NCBI RefSeq assembly: GCF_008831285.2
Contig: NC_045147.1
Span: 15,168,854-15,232,853, forward strand
DNA from: Nymphaea colorata
Taxonomy: Eukaryota; Streptophyta; Magnoliopsida; Nymphaeales; Nymphaeaceae
Reading direction: 5' to 3'
Length of the DNA stretch: 64,000 nucleotides
A program made the translations under genes and the position numbers. A model generated the notes under the pieces. The model was given only the letters and a program-made list of their open reading frames with translations, had not been told where the DNA came from and made no database searches. Positions 47,940 through 60,240 of the stretch are shown one piece after another. Positions within the stretch are counted from its first letter, which is position 1. Each line of letters starts with the position of its first letter.

Positions 47940-49420
47940 TTTTAAATGGAGTAATTACAACGGTATCAGAGTGAGTTTGGCATTCAATTATAAATGAGTC
48001 CAACATCTAATAACACATCTTCTTAAAAAGTGGTGGATTGCAACACTCTTATTTTAGATGCATGTATGAGGAAAGACCTGAAAATTGTTTTGCATTGAAG
48101 CTCATTTTGGAGATTCCTGATGGGTTTACATTCTGGTTTATCGTATTGCCAAGTGTTCGTGTTCGTAATCACTATATCTATTCTTTGAAAGGCCATCTGT
48201 GAGCTAAAATACTACAACTTCCCAATTGGGGTTAAGTTTATCAAGCTTGAGTCTCGCAATCCCTCTAGAAGTTAAAGATGAAAACAGAGTAACTCTGGTA
48301 TTGTTAGGTGGCAAGGTGGTCCGGAGAGTGGTCACTATCACGTTTCAGTGTAATCTACCTCTAAACCGTAAAAAGTCTTGAAGCATACACTATGAAAACC
48401 CAAGGAAGCGGGCATATGGAGTCCAATAACCTCTTTTAGGGGCGGTGGAATGAACCACTCACCCTTAAAAAATAAATAAATAAAACTATGGTAACTATGG
48501 TAGCTGCTTTTGCTTTTCCATTATGCAAAAAGATGAGGACATATGATCATCATCTTGGTATGTTTGGATGACATCATTTGTGATGGCAACAAACTTCTTA
48601 AGAGCAGACAAATTATGCTATGCTTCGGTACAAAAAGATATTTAGGGAAATTAAGATAAGCTTTTTCCAAACTATGGTCGGACTAAAAGGGGCTCGTCTA
48701 ACTCTTTTGAAAAAAAATATATTTATGCTCTTAATTTTCTAAACTAGACCAAACAAATTTCTATACCAAGTCTCGATGCTTACCTACTAAAACGAATTAT
48801 AAATTTTAGTCAACCAAAGATGATCGCATAAAATCATGCCAAGCGGCCTCATGAACTAGTCGGCAATATTGTTCCACTTTACTTCTCAGTCACTCAGTCC
48901 AACGTCATTGCACATGTAGTTAGTGAAGTTATCTAACAAATGCATATATTGATCACTTACAGATTTCAAGGCAATCGAATGCAATACATCAAACGGATAA
49001 TTGGACGAGGACTTTAGATGAAATAATGGAGTAGTCATGTCTTGGTAAATATACCAAGCTATTTAGTGTGTCTCATTTAAAAACTTGTGGCTCTGCCACC
49101 AAACCAAACTAAATAATTAAATATGCATGACCGTATATGTCAATCCAACAATAAAATTGAAGTTTAGTGCCATGAGAGAATCAACTTCTGAGTTAGTTTG
49201 GATGAAGTTACTTCCAAGTCAGATATGCTTTCATAGCAATGCACAGGACCCCGAATAATATATTGTGACAATCAAGCTGCCATAATCACAGCATTCAATC
49301 TCGCTCTAAAATTTGACTTCAGCTATACTAGAAAAAACCCACTAAATGTCTAATCTGGACCGTCTTCATGAAAAGTCATCCATGTCAAAGACAGTAGCAG
49401 AGCCACATATGAACCAGGGT
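47940..49420 (+). mobile_element. Ty1/copia relic (RT to RNase H)
   Basis: An ACGGTATCAGAGTG sequence at about 47960 resembles the copia initiator-tRNA primer site. Downstream on the plus strand, near 48550-48600, I-L-V-C-L-D-D-I-I-C-D-G-N matches the reverse-transcriptase Y-V-D-D block with C-L replacing Y-V. The region about 48870-48990 matches the segment around TRPDI..V and FKA, and 49170-49310 gives S-T-S-E-L-V-W-M-K then I-I-Y-C-D-N-Q-A-A-I, the RNase H blocks. Many stops and frameshifts make it inactive. Confidence 0.7.
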
Positions 49421-51837
49421 GACCACGTGCGCTCCCCAACTTGCTAAAATTCCTTTCGTCCAAATATATATATTCACATATCAGTGCCACCTTTCAAACT
49501 TAGCTATGGCATGTTGTGAGCAAGTTGGTAGCTATCGTTATCTTCACCCCCAACTTGACATTGGGATGTTGAATATTTGCGTTATCATGGCTGAGCTACC
49601 TTATTGTTTCACCATTATTATCTATACAACTAATAATGTTGTTTGCCCTCTACTCTCTTATCATGCACATCCCTTTCAAAGTCATACTTTGCAGGAAGAT
49701 AGGTATCTGACTTTCATGTCATGAGGTTGACGACATAACTGACTCGGACTCGGACTGGCAGGCCTGTGAAAGTTCGATCATCAGTTTAATTACTGTGAAT
49801 GTTACATTCGCTCAATGGGTACGAATCCGAAGGCATACTAGCCCCACTGCTCAGGTTCTAAATTACTATGTGCTAAACCATAGTCGACAATTTTTGTGGC
49901 CCAATTACATTGAATTTGCATACTTATAAAAAGATAGTTGGCTTAACAGGGACATCATCTTGTTGGCAATTTCTCAAACTCATATCCTTCACGTATTAAG
50001 TCATAATTTCAATTCCATACACAAACTTTTCTTCCGTGAGTATTTTCCACAAATCGGCGTGTGCTGATGTGATGATCTCTGTATGGAAAAAACAAGGAGT
50101 GATGAGTTAGAGTATGGATGAATGGATTTGTTAATGGATATAAAAAAGAAGAGGATGGATTTCAAATTTTCAAAAAAAAATGACGAACATGAAGCTCTGG
50201 GGACTATCACCGGAAAATTTTTAATCAAAGTTACTGTGGTTAACATCGGGATTTCTATTTTTGTTACTCTTGTGGCTTCTTGCCCTCTAGATAAACCGGA
50301 CAAAGCAACAATTTTTTCAAGGGAATCTGCGGAACAAATAATCAACAGCCGTTTGGATTTGCTTTGACTCGTTATCGAAACTATGAACCTGAGAAAAGAC
50401 AGGCTACTGCCTATCTATCTAAATAAATTTAATAAGAAAAACAGAGAAAGACGACATGTTCGTCATCAACCGCAAAGCTTGTCTAAACCATAACGACAAA
50501 AACCTTGGCCAACAAAAAGGCAAAACATCTGATCAGCAACAAAAACTAATACAATGATATTTACTGAAAACTTCTGTGAAGGCGGCCCCAAATTGCAGAT
50601 CTGAAGCTGCTCACGGAAAAAAAAATACAAAATTATAAATTGGAAATATTTTTAGATATAATAATGTTAATGATACATAGGTATTTAATGCTTCAACCTG
50701 AGATATACAACAAAGTTCTTATGAATATTGATATGTCCCGGGAGTATCATAGAAAAAGGCCTGACAACAATATCTCAAGGCAAGGTTGGTGTCCGGGTAG
50801 TGTTAATGGTCCCATTTACCACTTGGATCTTCTTCATACACGCGACTTCAAGAACTAAGAATCTCGCAAGCCATTTTAGTTAATAAACTAACCAGCAGAG
50901 CTGCAGAAATGTTCAGTGCATCAAAATGCGTTAGAGATGCGAAGCAGACTAGCTGTGGTGCAGCAAAAATTAATAAAAAACATCTAATCAGATTCAGATC
51001 TCTGGCAACAAAACCAGATTCAGACCACTTGCAGCCGAACTAACCGGTTAAAACCAGACCACTCGGAACCTTACTGACCAGTTAAATCCTGTAATAAATC
51101 ATCTAACCAGTTAGATCCTGTCATAAATTTCACAGTGAACTAAACCAAAAGTTGGCCAGTAGAAGAGCTGCACGGACGGAATCTAGCTCTGAACAAGGTG
51201 GCGGCAACAGAGGCCCTCCAGTTAGTAGACGGACTAGCCGCACCTGCTGCTCGCAGCACACCAGACCTGTGCCCATAATCCCTCTCTCCCTCTTTAGAGC
51301 TGTGCCCGGAATCTCTCTCTCTCTCTCTAAAATGGAGAAGCTATATTATACATACAAAATTGGTTCAAGGAAGTACTAATATTCGTAAGATTCCAACTCA
51401 ACGACTCCTAATCACTCATTATTCTCGTATATATTTTTTTATGGGCACACTTAATATGCGGTTACTTTTCCAAAGCGAAGTGGGCGTTAAAAGAAGGGAA
51501 GTAAGAACACGCGCAATTATGCCGAGAGACAAGATGGGCCCTCGCGCAACAGTGGTGTCGTGGAGTATGCCAAACCAGTCTACGTCAAAGAAGGTTGCAA
51601 AGAGAAAAACCAAAACCAAAAGCAAAAGCACAGACCAAGTACCTGAACAGTAACAGCAACAGCCTTTGTCCATATGCATCTCTGCCAAAACATGGGCCTC
51701 CTGTGGCTCTCAACCTCTCCCTCCCTCTCTCTCTCTCAGTTTATACATACATATATGATTATTTTACTGCTTGTGTTGATGGACATAAAAAAAACCGTGA
51801 AGATGGACATTCAAACATATTCTAGGAATTGACTTGC
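49421..51837. other. Intergenic, gene-free
   Basis: No supported gene. Near 51040-51130 the phrase ACCAGTTA(A/G)ATCCTGT is repeated. A CT run lies at about 51313-51330. Short frames are not conserved between strands or copies. Confidence 0.45.
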
Positions 51838-52148
51838 TGCTGAATTTATAAAAAGAACGGTTGTTTGATTTACAGACATGATTCTTAAGCTAAGAGAACT
51901 TCCACATCAATCACAAGAAGTTCTTTCGTTCAAGTACACTGGTCAGCAGGACACCCATCGTTCATTCCCCTCCCCCCCCCCCAACCAAATAACAACGAAA
52001 AATGCTCAGAAAGAAAAGATTGTTCCCTCTATCTCCCTGCTTCTGCCACTGTTTGTCACGAGAACAAGTGTTCGTTTGGTGAATGGTCTTCGAGCAGTAC
52101 GCAGAAACGGGGGAGAACTGAAATCTCATTACTTGCAAGAGTCTCTAC

Positions 52149-54947
52149 TTATAGGCCCATTAGAATGTAGTACACGAGCGTGATGGGCAGAGCTATCAGC
52201 ATTCCAAAAATCACTCTGAAACATGTAAACGGAAAAGTTTTGAGGGAAACCCACGTATTTTAACCAGAGAGACAAGATATAAAGGGTGATTTTGCTGTGT
52301 AAAAACAAAAATAAATGCAGAGAGAGGGAGAGCTGTCCTAACTCACCCAGTGCTGAGTATATCAGGATGTACGTTGTACTCCTTGGCGAAGACGAAGGGG
52401 ACAATGCCCTGCGGCAGTGCTGCCTGTTCCACAACAAAACACTGCACCTTTTAGTTTTATATAAGAAATATGGGACTACCACTTTCTTTGCTTTCCTTTT
52501 CCCCGTAGCCGTAAACAGTAAAATTCCTTTATGCCTTTCACTGATTCAACGAAGCAAAATCAGAAAAAGGAAAAGAAAAAAAAAAAGCAGGAAGGGGACA
52601 GGAGTAGAGAGCAAATTTCTTTTAGGTGTACTGCCAGCTAAAGAAAGAAAAAGAGGGATTCGGATTGTCTGGAAGAGGCAGACCTGCACAATGGCGACGT
52701 GAAGGAGGACACCACGCAATCCAACAGCAATGGAAGCAGCAGCCATCACGGCCGGACCCGCAAGGAATCTCACGGCCATGGAAAAGGCCGCGATTGTGTT
52801 TCCGCACGCTATGATCCTCGGTTGCAATGCCATGAACAGCCCTGCAATCCACCATCATCACGGCCACCAACATAAGCCAAGTATCTCAGCCATAAAAAAC
52901 CGCCCATAGTAACCAAGAATTGCCTCTCTCTCTCACTCTCTCTCTCTCCCTTGAAGAAACGGAAGCCAGTCGAGTGCTTTACCCAAGCTAAACATAGCCA
53001 TTCCAAGACCAGCATCTGAAAGGATAGAGATGGACTTCGCAATGATGGCTGGCATGGCCACATTCCACCTGCATAGTAAAGTTTAAGTCAACAATTAAAC
53101 AAACCATTAAAGAAGAAAACTAGACTTGGTTGTTGGTTTAGTTGTTACTATCTTTATCCTTTGGACATAAATAAAACTAACAGACAATTGAACAACTTAT
53201 TACAGAATCTATCTCAATCAACCAAACATCGGAGATCGCATTCAGGAAGTAAACTAGAACAGATCAAAATAGAGCCTGAAATCTCTCTCTCTCTCTCACG
53301 TGCATATACAGGGTAAGAACGAGTAAGTACTTGAACGAAACGAGGGACCAAGTAAGGCCGACGAGACTCGAGTAAGTGTTGGGGTTCCTGATAAGCTTCC
53401 TCCACACCATGATGAGGATGAGCCTCGTCATCACGCTGGCCGGAGGCATGGAAGTGGGCTTGCCCTCTCTGGCATCGGACTCCATCTCCACCTTCACGCA
53501 CTGCCCCTCCCTCTCGTCCCCTTGCAGCACCCCAGCGTTCCCGAAGGTAAACCCCTCTCTCTGGTAATCCTCCCAATTCATCTCCCCTTCACCCACCAAC
53601 AGAAGAAAAAAATTTAAAGTATTCAATATTCAGAAAATAAAAGAGACCAACAAACCAGAAAGAGCAACGCAATCAACTAATCAAGAAGCAATCGGACCAC
53701 AGAGAAGGAAAAAGATAAGGCACACCTTTGGCCGCAGCACTGTTCATCTTCACCTCCTTCACATTCTGATCGTTCCCATACTCTGATTGACCGCCAAAGA
53801 CATGATGAAGCCCCGCCTCGGATACCGGTGAAGCGCTCGAGCTCCACACGAACATATGGAGGTCCTTGCCAGGCTCGTCGCTCTGCGTCGTCTGAAACGC
53901 CCCACTGTTGGCCTTCCCTAACAGTACCGCCGGAGGTCCTGAAGGCTGCTGCGGTTTGGGGGAAAACATCCCGGTGTTCGGGGCCGGATACTGCACGGCA
54001 CCAGTAGCAAACCGCCCCCTAGAAGGCGGGGGAGGAAGAGAACCAGGATGGTGATGGTAATGGTGAGAATCTTCGTCGTAGTTAGAAGGCCGAGGAGTCT
54101 GCCCCTTGGGGAAGCCGTCGCCGGGGCCGAAGCTCGAGTGGCGCGGGCTGCGGCCGCTGGCGCCGGTGACCATGGAATAGAAATCAGTATGGTTGAAGCT
54201 GGAGCCCCTCGGCGTCGGGTTGCGCGAGGATTGCAGCGAGTAGATCTCCGCGTTGGTGAGGTTCGAAGGACGAGGAGTAAGGCCCTGATGCCGCGAGAAG
54301 ATTTCCGATCTCGACGACGTCGACTTGCGCACCGTGACGTGCAGCTTCCCGTCCTCCCCGACCTCCGCCTCCGTCTGGAGCGGCTCCCGCCCGTCCAGCG
54401 ACATGACGTCGGAGTCCACCTTGAACGACACGATGGAGCCGGCGGTGCCCGGAAATTGTTCCGTGATCAGCATCCGCGCGCCTCTGTACTCGAACATGAA
54501 GAGCATCAGGGTGTACCAGATGATGCATTGCAGGACGACGATCTGAACCATGAGCGAGCCCGAGAACTCGCCGTACATGCCCTTCAGCAAAGGAATGCCC
54601 ATCACTAGGGTGTTGGGGAGCGTCGAGAGGGAGAAGAGGGTGATGGTCCATTCCAAGCATCCCCTCCGGCTAACGTTGGCCCAAACGGCCAGCAGCCCAA
54701 GCACGATGAGCTTCTGCAGCGTGTCCGCGATGATGAAGCGGAGGTTCATTGTGTAGGGGTCATTGGTGGAGATGAAATGAAAGGAGAGGAGCGGCACGGC
54801 GAAGAGGGCCACGAAGCGGTTGATCCCGGAGCACTGGTCGGGGGTGAAGATCTTCCACCATTTCACGGAGCCGTAGGCGAGTATCATGGCCACGTAAAGC
54901 GGCACCATCGCGGTCATCACGTGGTAGAAGTCTGCTGCGGTGATCAT
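52149..54947 (-). CDS. PIN-type auxin efflux carrier (long canonical PIN, 621 aa, six exons)
   Basis: Exons in coding order: 54947-53726, 53586-53331, 53068-52983, 52841-52684, 52423-52347, 52215-52149 (stop TAA). All introns are GT..AG and the phases join without error. The start sits in GCCGCCACCATGATC. Residues 1-160 form the N-terminal membrane domain (start as in PIN1, with [11 protein letters not shown] at 110-120). Residues 165-455 are the long cytosolic loop with three TPRxS sites (TPRPS 224-228, TPRGS 245-249, TPRPS 284-288) used by PID/WAG-type kinases. Residues 458-621 are the C-terminal membrane domain with N-P-N-T-Y at 475-479 and the end [13 protein letters not shown]. Family role: plasma-membrane auxin export giving directional transport. 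Features are mixed between PIN1 (N-terminus) and PIN3 (F-I-S-T-N, S-F-K-V-D-S-D), so subgroup is not assigned. A decayed duplicate lies about 12 kb away. Confidence 0.97.
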
Positions 54948-54966
54948 GGTGGCGGCAAACGAGCAT
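54760..54966 (-). promoter_or_regulatory. Upstream ORF overlapping the PIN start codon
   Basis: A 68-codon ORF begins at an ATG 19 nt before the PIN ATG (54966), in a different frame, and ends at TGA (54760) inside exon 1. Its start context (CAC before ATG) is weak, while the PIN start context is near optimal, so leaky scanning is expected. Overlap with the GC-rich exon may by itself explain the length. It is recorded as a possible translation modifier, not as a protein gene. Confidence 0.5.
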
Positions 54967-55493
54967 GTGCTTCCTCACCACTGCTATGCCAATTAAATTC
55001 GAAGACAAAGACGGATGGGAACTACAAAAGAGCAATACCACCAAATAACAGGAGGAAGAGCAGGAGGCGTTCAGGACTTATGATTTCTCAGACACGTTGC
55101 TGCTAATGAAGGCAGGTCTCTGGTTTAGTGAAAGGCGGAGGAGGAACAAGAAGAAGAAGGCAGGCAGGTATTGAGAGGAGCGAAAGATCTCGGTCTCCAA
55201 CGCTGACAAGGAGACCACACGATGGCACTGTTTTTCATCTCAAATCGCTTGTTCACAAGGCAAAAAAAAAAAATGGGTTTCTAAAAAGCTAGACTTTTGA
55301 GTTGGTCCCCCTTCTTTACCTCTCACCTTTGCTTTGCTTTTAGCAGATGTGGGGAGAGGGACAAGAGAGCAGGAAGAAAGCCAAAACGAAAGAAGACGCG
55401 AGCGAGAAAGAAAGAAAAAGAAACAAGTCTCGAAGATTGAACGCCCAAGGAGAGAGATGGGGATGAATTGGATTGGATTGGGTTGGTTCTCGA

Positions 55494-55506
55494 GACTTAT
55501 ATACAG
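55494..55506 (-). promoter_or_regulatory. TATA box and pyrimidine-rich leader of the PIN gene
   Basis: On the minus strand CTGTATATAAGTC lies about 550 nt before the PIN start. The sequence between it and the ATG is rich in CT/TTTC runs (about 55330-55470), as in many plant 5' UTRs. Predicted transcription start near 55465, leader about 520 nt unless spliced. Confidence 0.6.
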
Positions 55507-55799
55507 CAGAAACTCTCTCGAATTACGAGAATCCAAAGTAATGAATGTCTTTTTGAAGGCCAATTTGGGAAAAGCTCCCAACAGCAAAGCAACCGGAGAT
55601 TCTTTCTGGCCTCTGTTTCCCGTTGGGGGTGAATTTCTTTACAGAAAGAAAAAGAGAAAGGGAGTTGGATTTTGGAGTAAAGTGGGAAGCTGCGTGGTGT
55701 TGAAAATGATGAGGCTCGAGGCTGTGAGCAGGTCGACGGCAGACCGCAGCTGCTTTGAGTCCTTATGAGGCTCTGCCTGTCCCCCATGCCGCATTTTTA

Positions 55800-56935
55800 T
55801 TCTTCCTGGGACTTGATGCTCTTTTGTCCTTCTTTTTTTTTTTCTTTTGGGGCATTCATTATTCCACTTCTTCTTCTTGCAGGCGTCGGTTCGCCGGAAA
55901 TTCTAAAGGCGCCTTTCCGGTCCACTGCGGAACGATGGCCAAGGAACTGCGTCCGCTCATGAGCGTCGCCGTCGGCATGTCTATCATAATAAATTTTATT
56001 CATTTAACTTAAATTGCCTATATTCTGAGGAAGACATTTCAAAGTCTCATTCCAGCGGATGTGCTCTGATTCGGTTAGGTTTGCCTGAAGAGCGAATAAT
56101 TTTTTTTTTTCTGATATTCTTGATTGTTAGGCGAGTTTTGAGTGGTCAAGGTCTCGGGTATGTTTACGGAGTTTCTAGATAAATTGGATTATAGTATTCG
56201 AAAATTTTCTGCACGATTATATTTAATCTATGGAGAAGCTTCTGTCTAGAGGCTTTCCTTTTAGATATAGTCTTAGATATGGATCTCTTGTTTTTATATA
56301 TGAATTTCGACGTCGTTGACGATTCTTAGAAGGTGAAACTTTATTTTTGGCATATTATTGCCTATAATTAAAAAAAAATACTAAAACCCATTTTTGCAGA
56401 GTTCCAAATAAGGACGTAAACTTCTGTTAACCTAAGAAACTAAATTTGTTAGTTAAAAGAGTATAACATAATACAATGATAAGGGTAATATTGAAATTAA
56501 GAAACTGATTTTATGGTTTTGATACTTTTCATAAAAAAGTGGCTTTTATTAACAAAATTGTGGAATATATACCCTCTTGGGATTGTAGAAAAATCTAGGC
56601 CAAAAAATGCGGGCTTATTCCTCGAAATGTTTCACACTCAAGCATAAATTAGCTAGTTGCAGTTAAACAGCTAATTTATGCTTCAACAATGTCATTTTGA
56701 ATTGAAAATTAGTTTTAACTGCTGAAAAAAAAAGATCACTTTTATTTTGACCCTAATTCATAGGATTCATCCGATGCTTTGGCTTTTATTCATGCCTGAC
56801 TGTTAATATGAATATTTTTAAAAGACATTGGTTGGAGTTCTAACCTAAACACGGATCTTCCTTTTGAGGAGTATATATATATATATATATATATACTCTC
56901 TGTGTGTGTGCACGCGCATGCGCTAAAAACCTGTT
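55800..56935. other. Upstream of PIN, with a perfect hairpin
   Basis: No gene. A perfect 15-bp stem (56640-56654 and 56669-56683, arm AAGCATAAATTAGCT, 14-nt loop) lies about 1.7 kb before the PIN start. (TA)n followed by TGTG lies at about 56873-56910. Confidence 0.6.
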
Positions 56936-56943
56936 CCTAGAAA

Positions 56944-57135
56944 TAGGGGCGGAGGGAGGGGGGCCGCCTAGGCCATGGCCCCACCTTAACTAACTTAGAA
57001 AAAAAATTACATTAAAAAAATTTAAAAATTTTAATTATACAATGCATTTTTTTTATTTGGGTTCAGTTTGACCCTACCCAAATTCGAAGTTTGATTATTT
57101 GGCCCACCCCTCAACAAAATCTTGGCTCCACCCTA
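56944..57135. mobile_element. hAT-like MITE with perfect 8-bp target duplication
   Basis: A 192-bp element starts TAGGGGCGGAGGGAG and ends CTTGGCTCCACCCTA (imperfect inverted ends, TAGGG(G/T)(C/G)GGAG). It is flanked by perfect direct repeats CCTAGAAA at 56936-56943 and 57136-57143. The 8-bp duplication and GGCGGAG-type end indicate a hAT relative. No coding capacity. Confidence 0.85.
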
Positions 57136-57284
57136 CCTAGAAAGATGAATTTATGTGTTATGCATGTGCCGGTACATGGATCCCATATACTAGTCTATAT
57201 GCAAAATGAACAGTTAAGGGTGATCATATAGTTGCATGAGATGACAAATTCATCACTTTATATCGTATAAATGGCAATCTATTT

Positions 57285-57370
57285 AAGGTTGTGTGCACTT
57301 GTTCAATACAAAAGCTGTTTTCTAAGCAAGGTTGTGTGCACTTGTTCAATACAAAAGCTGTTTTCTAAGT
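57285..57370 (+). repeat. 43-bp tandem duplication, 42 of 43 identical
   Basis: Units 57285-57327 and 57328-57370 begin AAGGTTGTGTGCACTTG and end TTTTCTAAG(C/T). Near identity indicates a recent event. Non-coding. Confidence 0.95.
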
Positions 57371-57751
57371 GGTTTGGCCGAAACTAGGCATGTATGCTAT
57401 GGATGAATGAGCCCGGCAGCGGCATACGAGTGAGTTGTGAGTGTTTAAAAAGATTGTATCACACGCTCTTGTAATATTTAAAACCTCACAACCCAAGAAA
57501 ATTTGATGTATGCTAATTAGGTTGGGAATGGGGAATTCATTTGTACTCAACCCGGACTAGCTAGAGGGCCGGGGTCCTGTCCGGCCAGGGTCTTTATTGT
57601 ATTGGTGACTTTTGGGCGGAGGCTAGCGGCGGGGTCCTAGAAGGGGCGCAACAAAAGCAAGCATATGACTGAGAAGATGATGAAAGATTTTTTAAAGAAT
57701 ATCTCATTCAAGACACAAACACATGGTTTCATCTGTCTTATTTAATTGACA

Positions 57752-57900
57752 CAGGGGCTGAGGGAGGGGGGTCCACCTAGGCCATGGCCCCACCCCAACT
57801 AATTGAAAAAAAAAAATACATTGAAAAAATTGAAAAATTTTAGTTTGCTAACTAAAAAACAAAGTTGTGATCAATAAATTTAGTAAGCATTAACTTAACT
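57752..57900. mobile_element. Left end of a second hAT-like element
   Basis: CAGGGGCTGAGGGAGGGGGG followed by CCTAGGCCATGGCCCCACC resembles the first about 100 bp of the element at 56944, including the A-rich stretch after it. No right end or target duplication could be found, so it is a fragment or its partner end has been lost. Confidence 0.55.
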
Positions 57901-58499
57901 AAGAATTTGTTTATGAAACGACGTAGCGAATCTATTGTCTCCTCTGAAAGTAACAAACATCTGTTTTGCCATATTAAATATTTTAGTGCATAATTTAACA
58001 TGTTAATTTTCTAGTAATATGTTAAATTATGTGCTTGGAATTATTAGTTTTAGAAGCATTTGAGATTATTACCCCCAACAAGCCTCACACTAATAGTTTT
58101 ACAACTGCTATGTTGGAATATGTTTCTTACCAGTGTTTATTACATCATTCCAAACAGTCCAACCTTGGATCTGCAATGTAACATTACTATGTATTCAGTG
58201 TATGAATTGAACCATAATAGAAAATTCAGTGCATGTTATCTATGATATAATTGCAAAAAATGTTAATAGCACTTACATCGAATTAAAAAAAAAATAACAA
58301 GATTGAAGAAATAATGTTGCACCTTGAAAAGTACTCTTCATGTAATGTCTAAATGTATTATAAAATTGAAATGCGAGCACGATAACAAAGCAGACACCTT
58401 CAGTTTCTTAAGAATGAAGGCCAAGGCTATACAAATTATGGTATTTAAATATTGGAGTGCCCTATAAAAGCTAATTTGTTGAAATTTGAAAAATCGTAC

Positions 58500-60240
58500 T
58501 TGCCTATCTTTTTTGAAACATGAGTTGAAGAAAGGTTATTAAATGTACATGGATAAGGTAAAACTTATTATTATTAGTGAATATCAAGTTGTTAATAATA
58601 GTGTTGTTCCACATTATCATGGAAAAACAATGAGTTATATGAAAAGCCTCATAAAATGTGTGATTTCAAAGATTGCCTTGAAGAATTTTACCATATATAT
58701 GAAGGTAAAACCATTGATGATAAAATCAAGTCATAAAAGACCAAATATCACATGATAATAGATAATTAGTTGTACATATAAAAGATTAAAAGAAGTCCAA
58801 TTTGCAAGATGCTTACAAGGTATCCTATTCGAGTATTTTATGCTTACTATGGAACCAAATTCTTTTCTGAAGGGCCATGAGGATATTTATAAAGATGAAC
58901 TATGTCCACAAAGTAATGTGCAAAATAACATATTATTTGCATGAAACAATGTTTATGATCTAGTGAAAAAATATAAAGATTAATTAAATTCTTTTATACA
59001 ATTAAAGTGAGGCCACAATTTGAAGTATTACATGAAAAGAGATAAATACAATAATGCAAGTTTGGTTCTGGAAGGCTTTAAATTTTTTATTTCAATGAGC
59101 TTTTCTCATCAATGGTGAAGATATTGCCAATTTAATTAGCTAGCAGTAAATTTGCCCCAAGTTTATGTCAATTTCAGTAGCAAATAAACGTGAATATGGC
59201 ATTTCCTTGTAAGAACTTGAAGAAGATGGTATATACAAAGCACTTGAAGAAACTTAAGGTGAAAGATAAAAATAAAATAGTTTACAAATTAACAATTGAA
59301 TTGCAAAATAGCACCAAAACAATTATACAAGAAGTTTGAACCAGTCGAAGTTGACTGTGACTACAGAGTACTATTGGTGGATAATTGTTTGTATGCCAAT
59401 AAATAATATGAAAGTATAATAACTTCATCATTTTCCATATTTATCTCGTACACACATTTATTACTGGCACGATACGATAAAGAATGTGTCGTATTAAATA
59501 AAACAAACTTTTGAGAACGCATAAATTAGTTTCCAATAAAAAAATCAAGGTAATGAGACACCTTTTGCAAGTCCTTTTAAAAAGTTGAAGTCTATGTCGA
59601 AGATATATGATGAGAACATTGCTCGCTTAGCAATGAGAAGCTTGATGCATGTAATGGCATGTATTCAAACTAGCGTAGCGCATGTAATTGACAAATTACT
59701 TGCAATTATATGTGAAAAAACAATGCATTGCATTTGAGACTAAGTTTTAAGTGTCATATACATAGGTACTGAAAATTTTAGCTTTGTTTTGAAAATGCTG
59801 AAGAGATGAAAGGAACTCACAAATGAAATTTCATGAGTATATGTATGGAGAATGGAGAAACTAAGTATCTCCTAAGCTATATCTTTGCTTTTAAAAAAAG
59901 GAATTTCTTAGCAGTCAAGTTGCATTGTTGGCCTCCAGCGCAAAAGCTATGAGTAATTACACAGTTGAAGGATTCAATGAAATGTCACAAATGAAGGTCA
60001 CTGTCAAAGATTTGGCGTTAGTTTAGAAAAGTATATGGTTGTTTGTGACAAGCATAGTGCTAAGCCTCTATTAGAAGTTTGCTATATAAATGGAAATGAA
60101 AATATATTAACTTACGTTATATTGAGTGGTCAGAAATATCATATGGTTGAAGTTATATATTGAGTTGAAAACGATTCACAGTAATGGCAAACATATAAAA
60201 TTAAATAAAGTATAGATTCTTGATCAGTGGAGTTGCCGCT
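58500..60240 (+). mobile_element. Heavily decayed Ty1/copia relic
   Basis: Only fragments are readable. Near 59330-59400, K-Q-L-Y-K-K-F-E and D-N-C-L-Y resemble the RT block KQWYKRFD..DHCVY. Near 59590-59690, M-S-K-I-Y then R-S-L-M-H-V-M-A-C-I-Q-T-S-V-A-H-V resembles the block YASAVGSLMY.M.CTRPDIAHAV. Near 60030-60070, E-K-Y-M-V-V-C-D-K-H-S-A resembles the RNase H block. The region is AT-rich with many stops; the left border is uncertain. Confidence 0.55.

Noticed and set aside
54048-54608. 186-codon frame opposite PIN exon 1, and 158-codon frame at 54184-54660
   Set aside because: Both lie over the PIN exon in other frames and have arginine-rich compositions typical of shadows of GC-rich exons.
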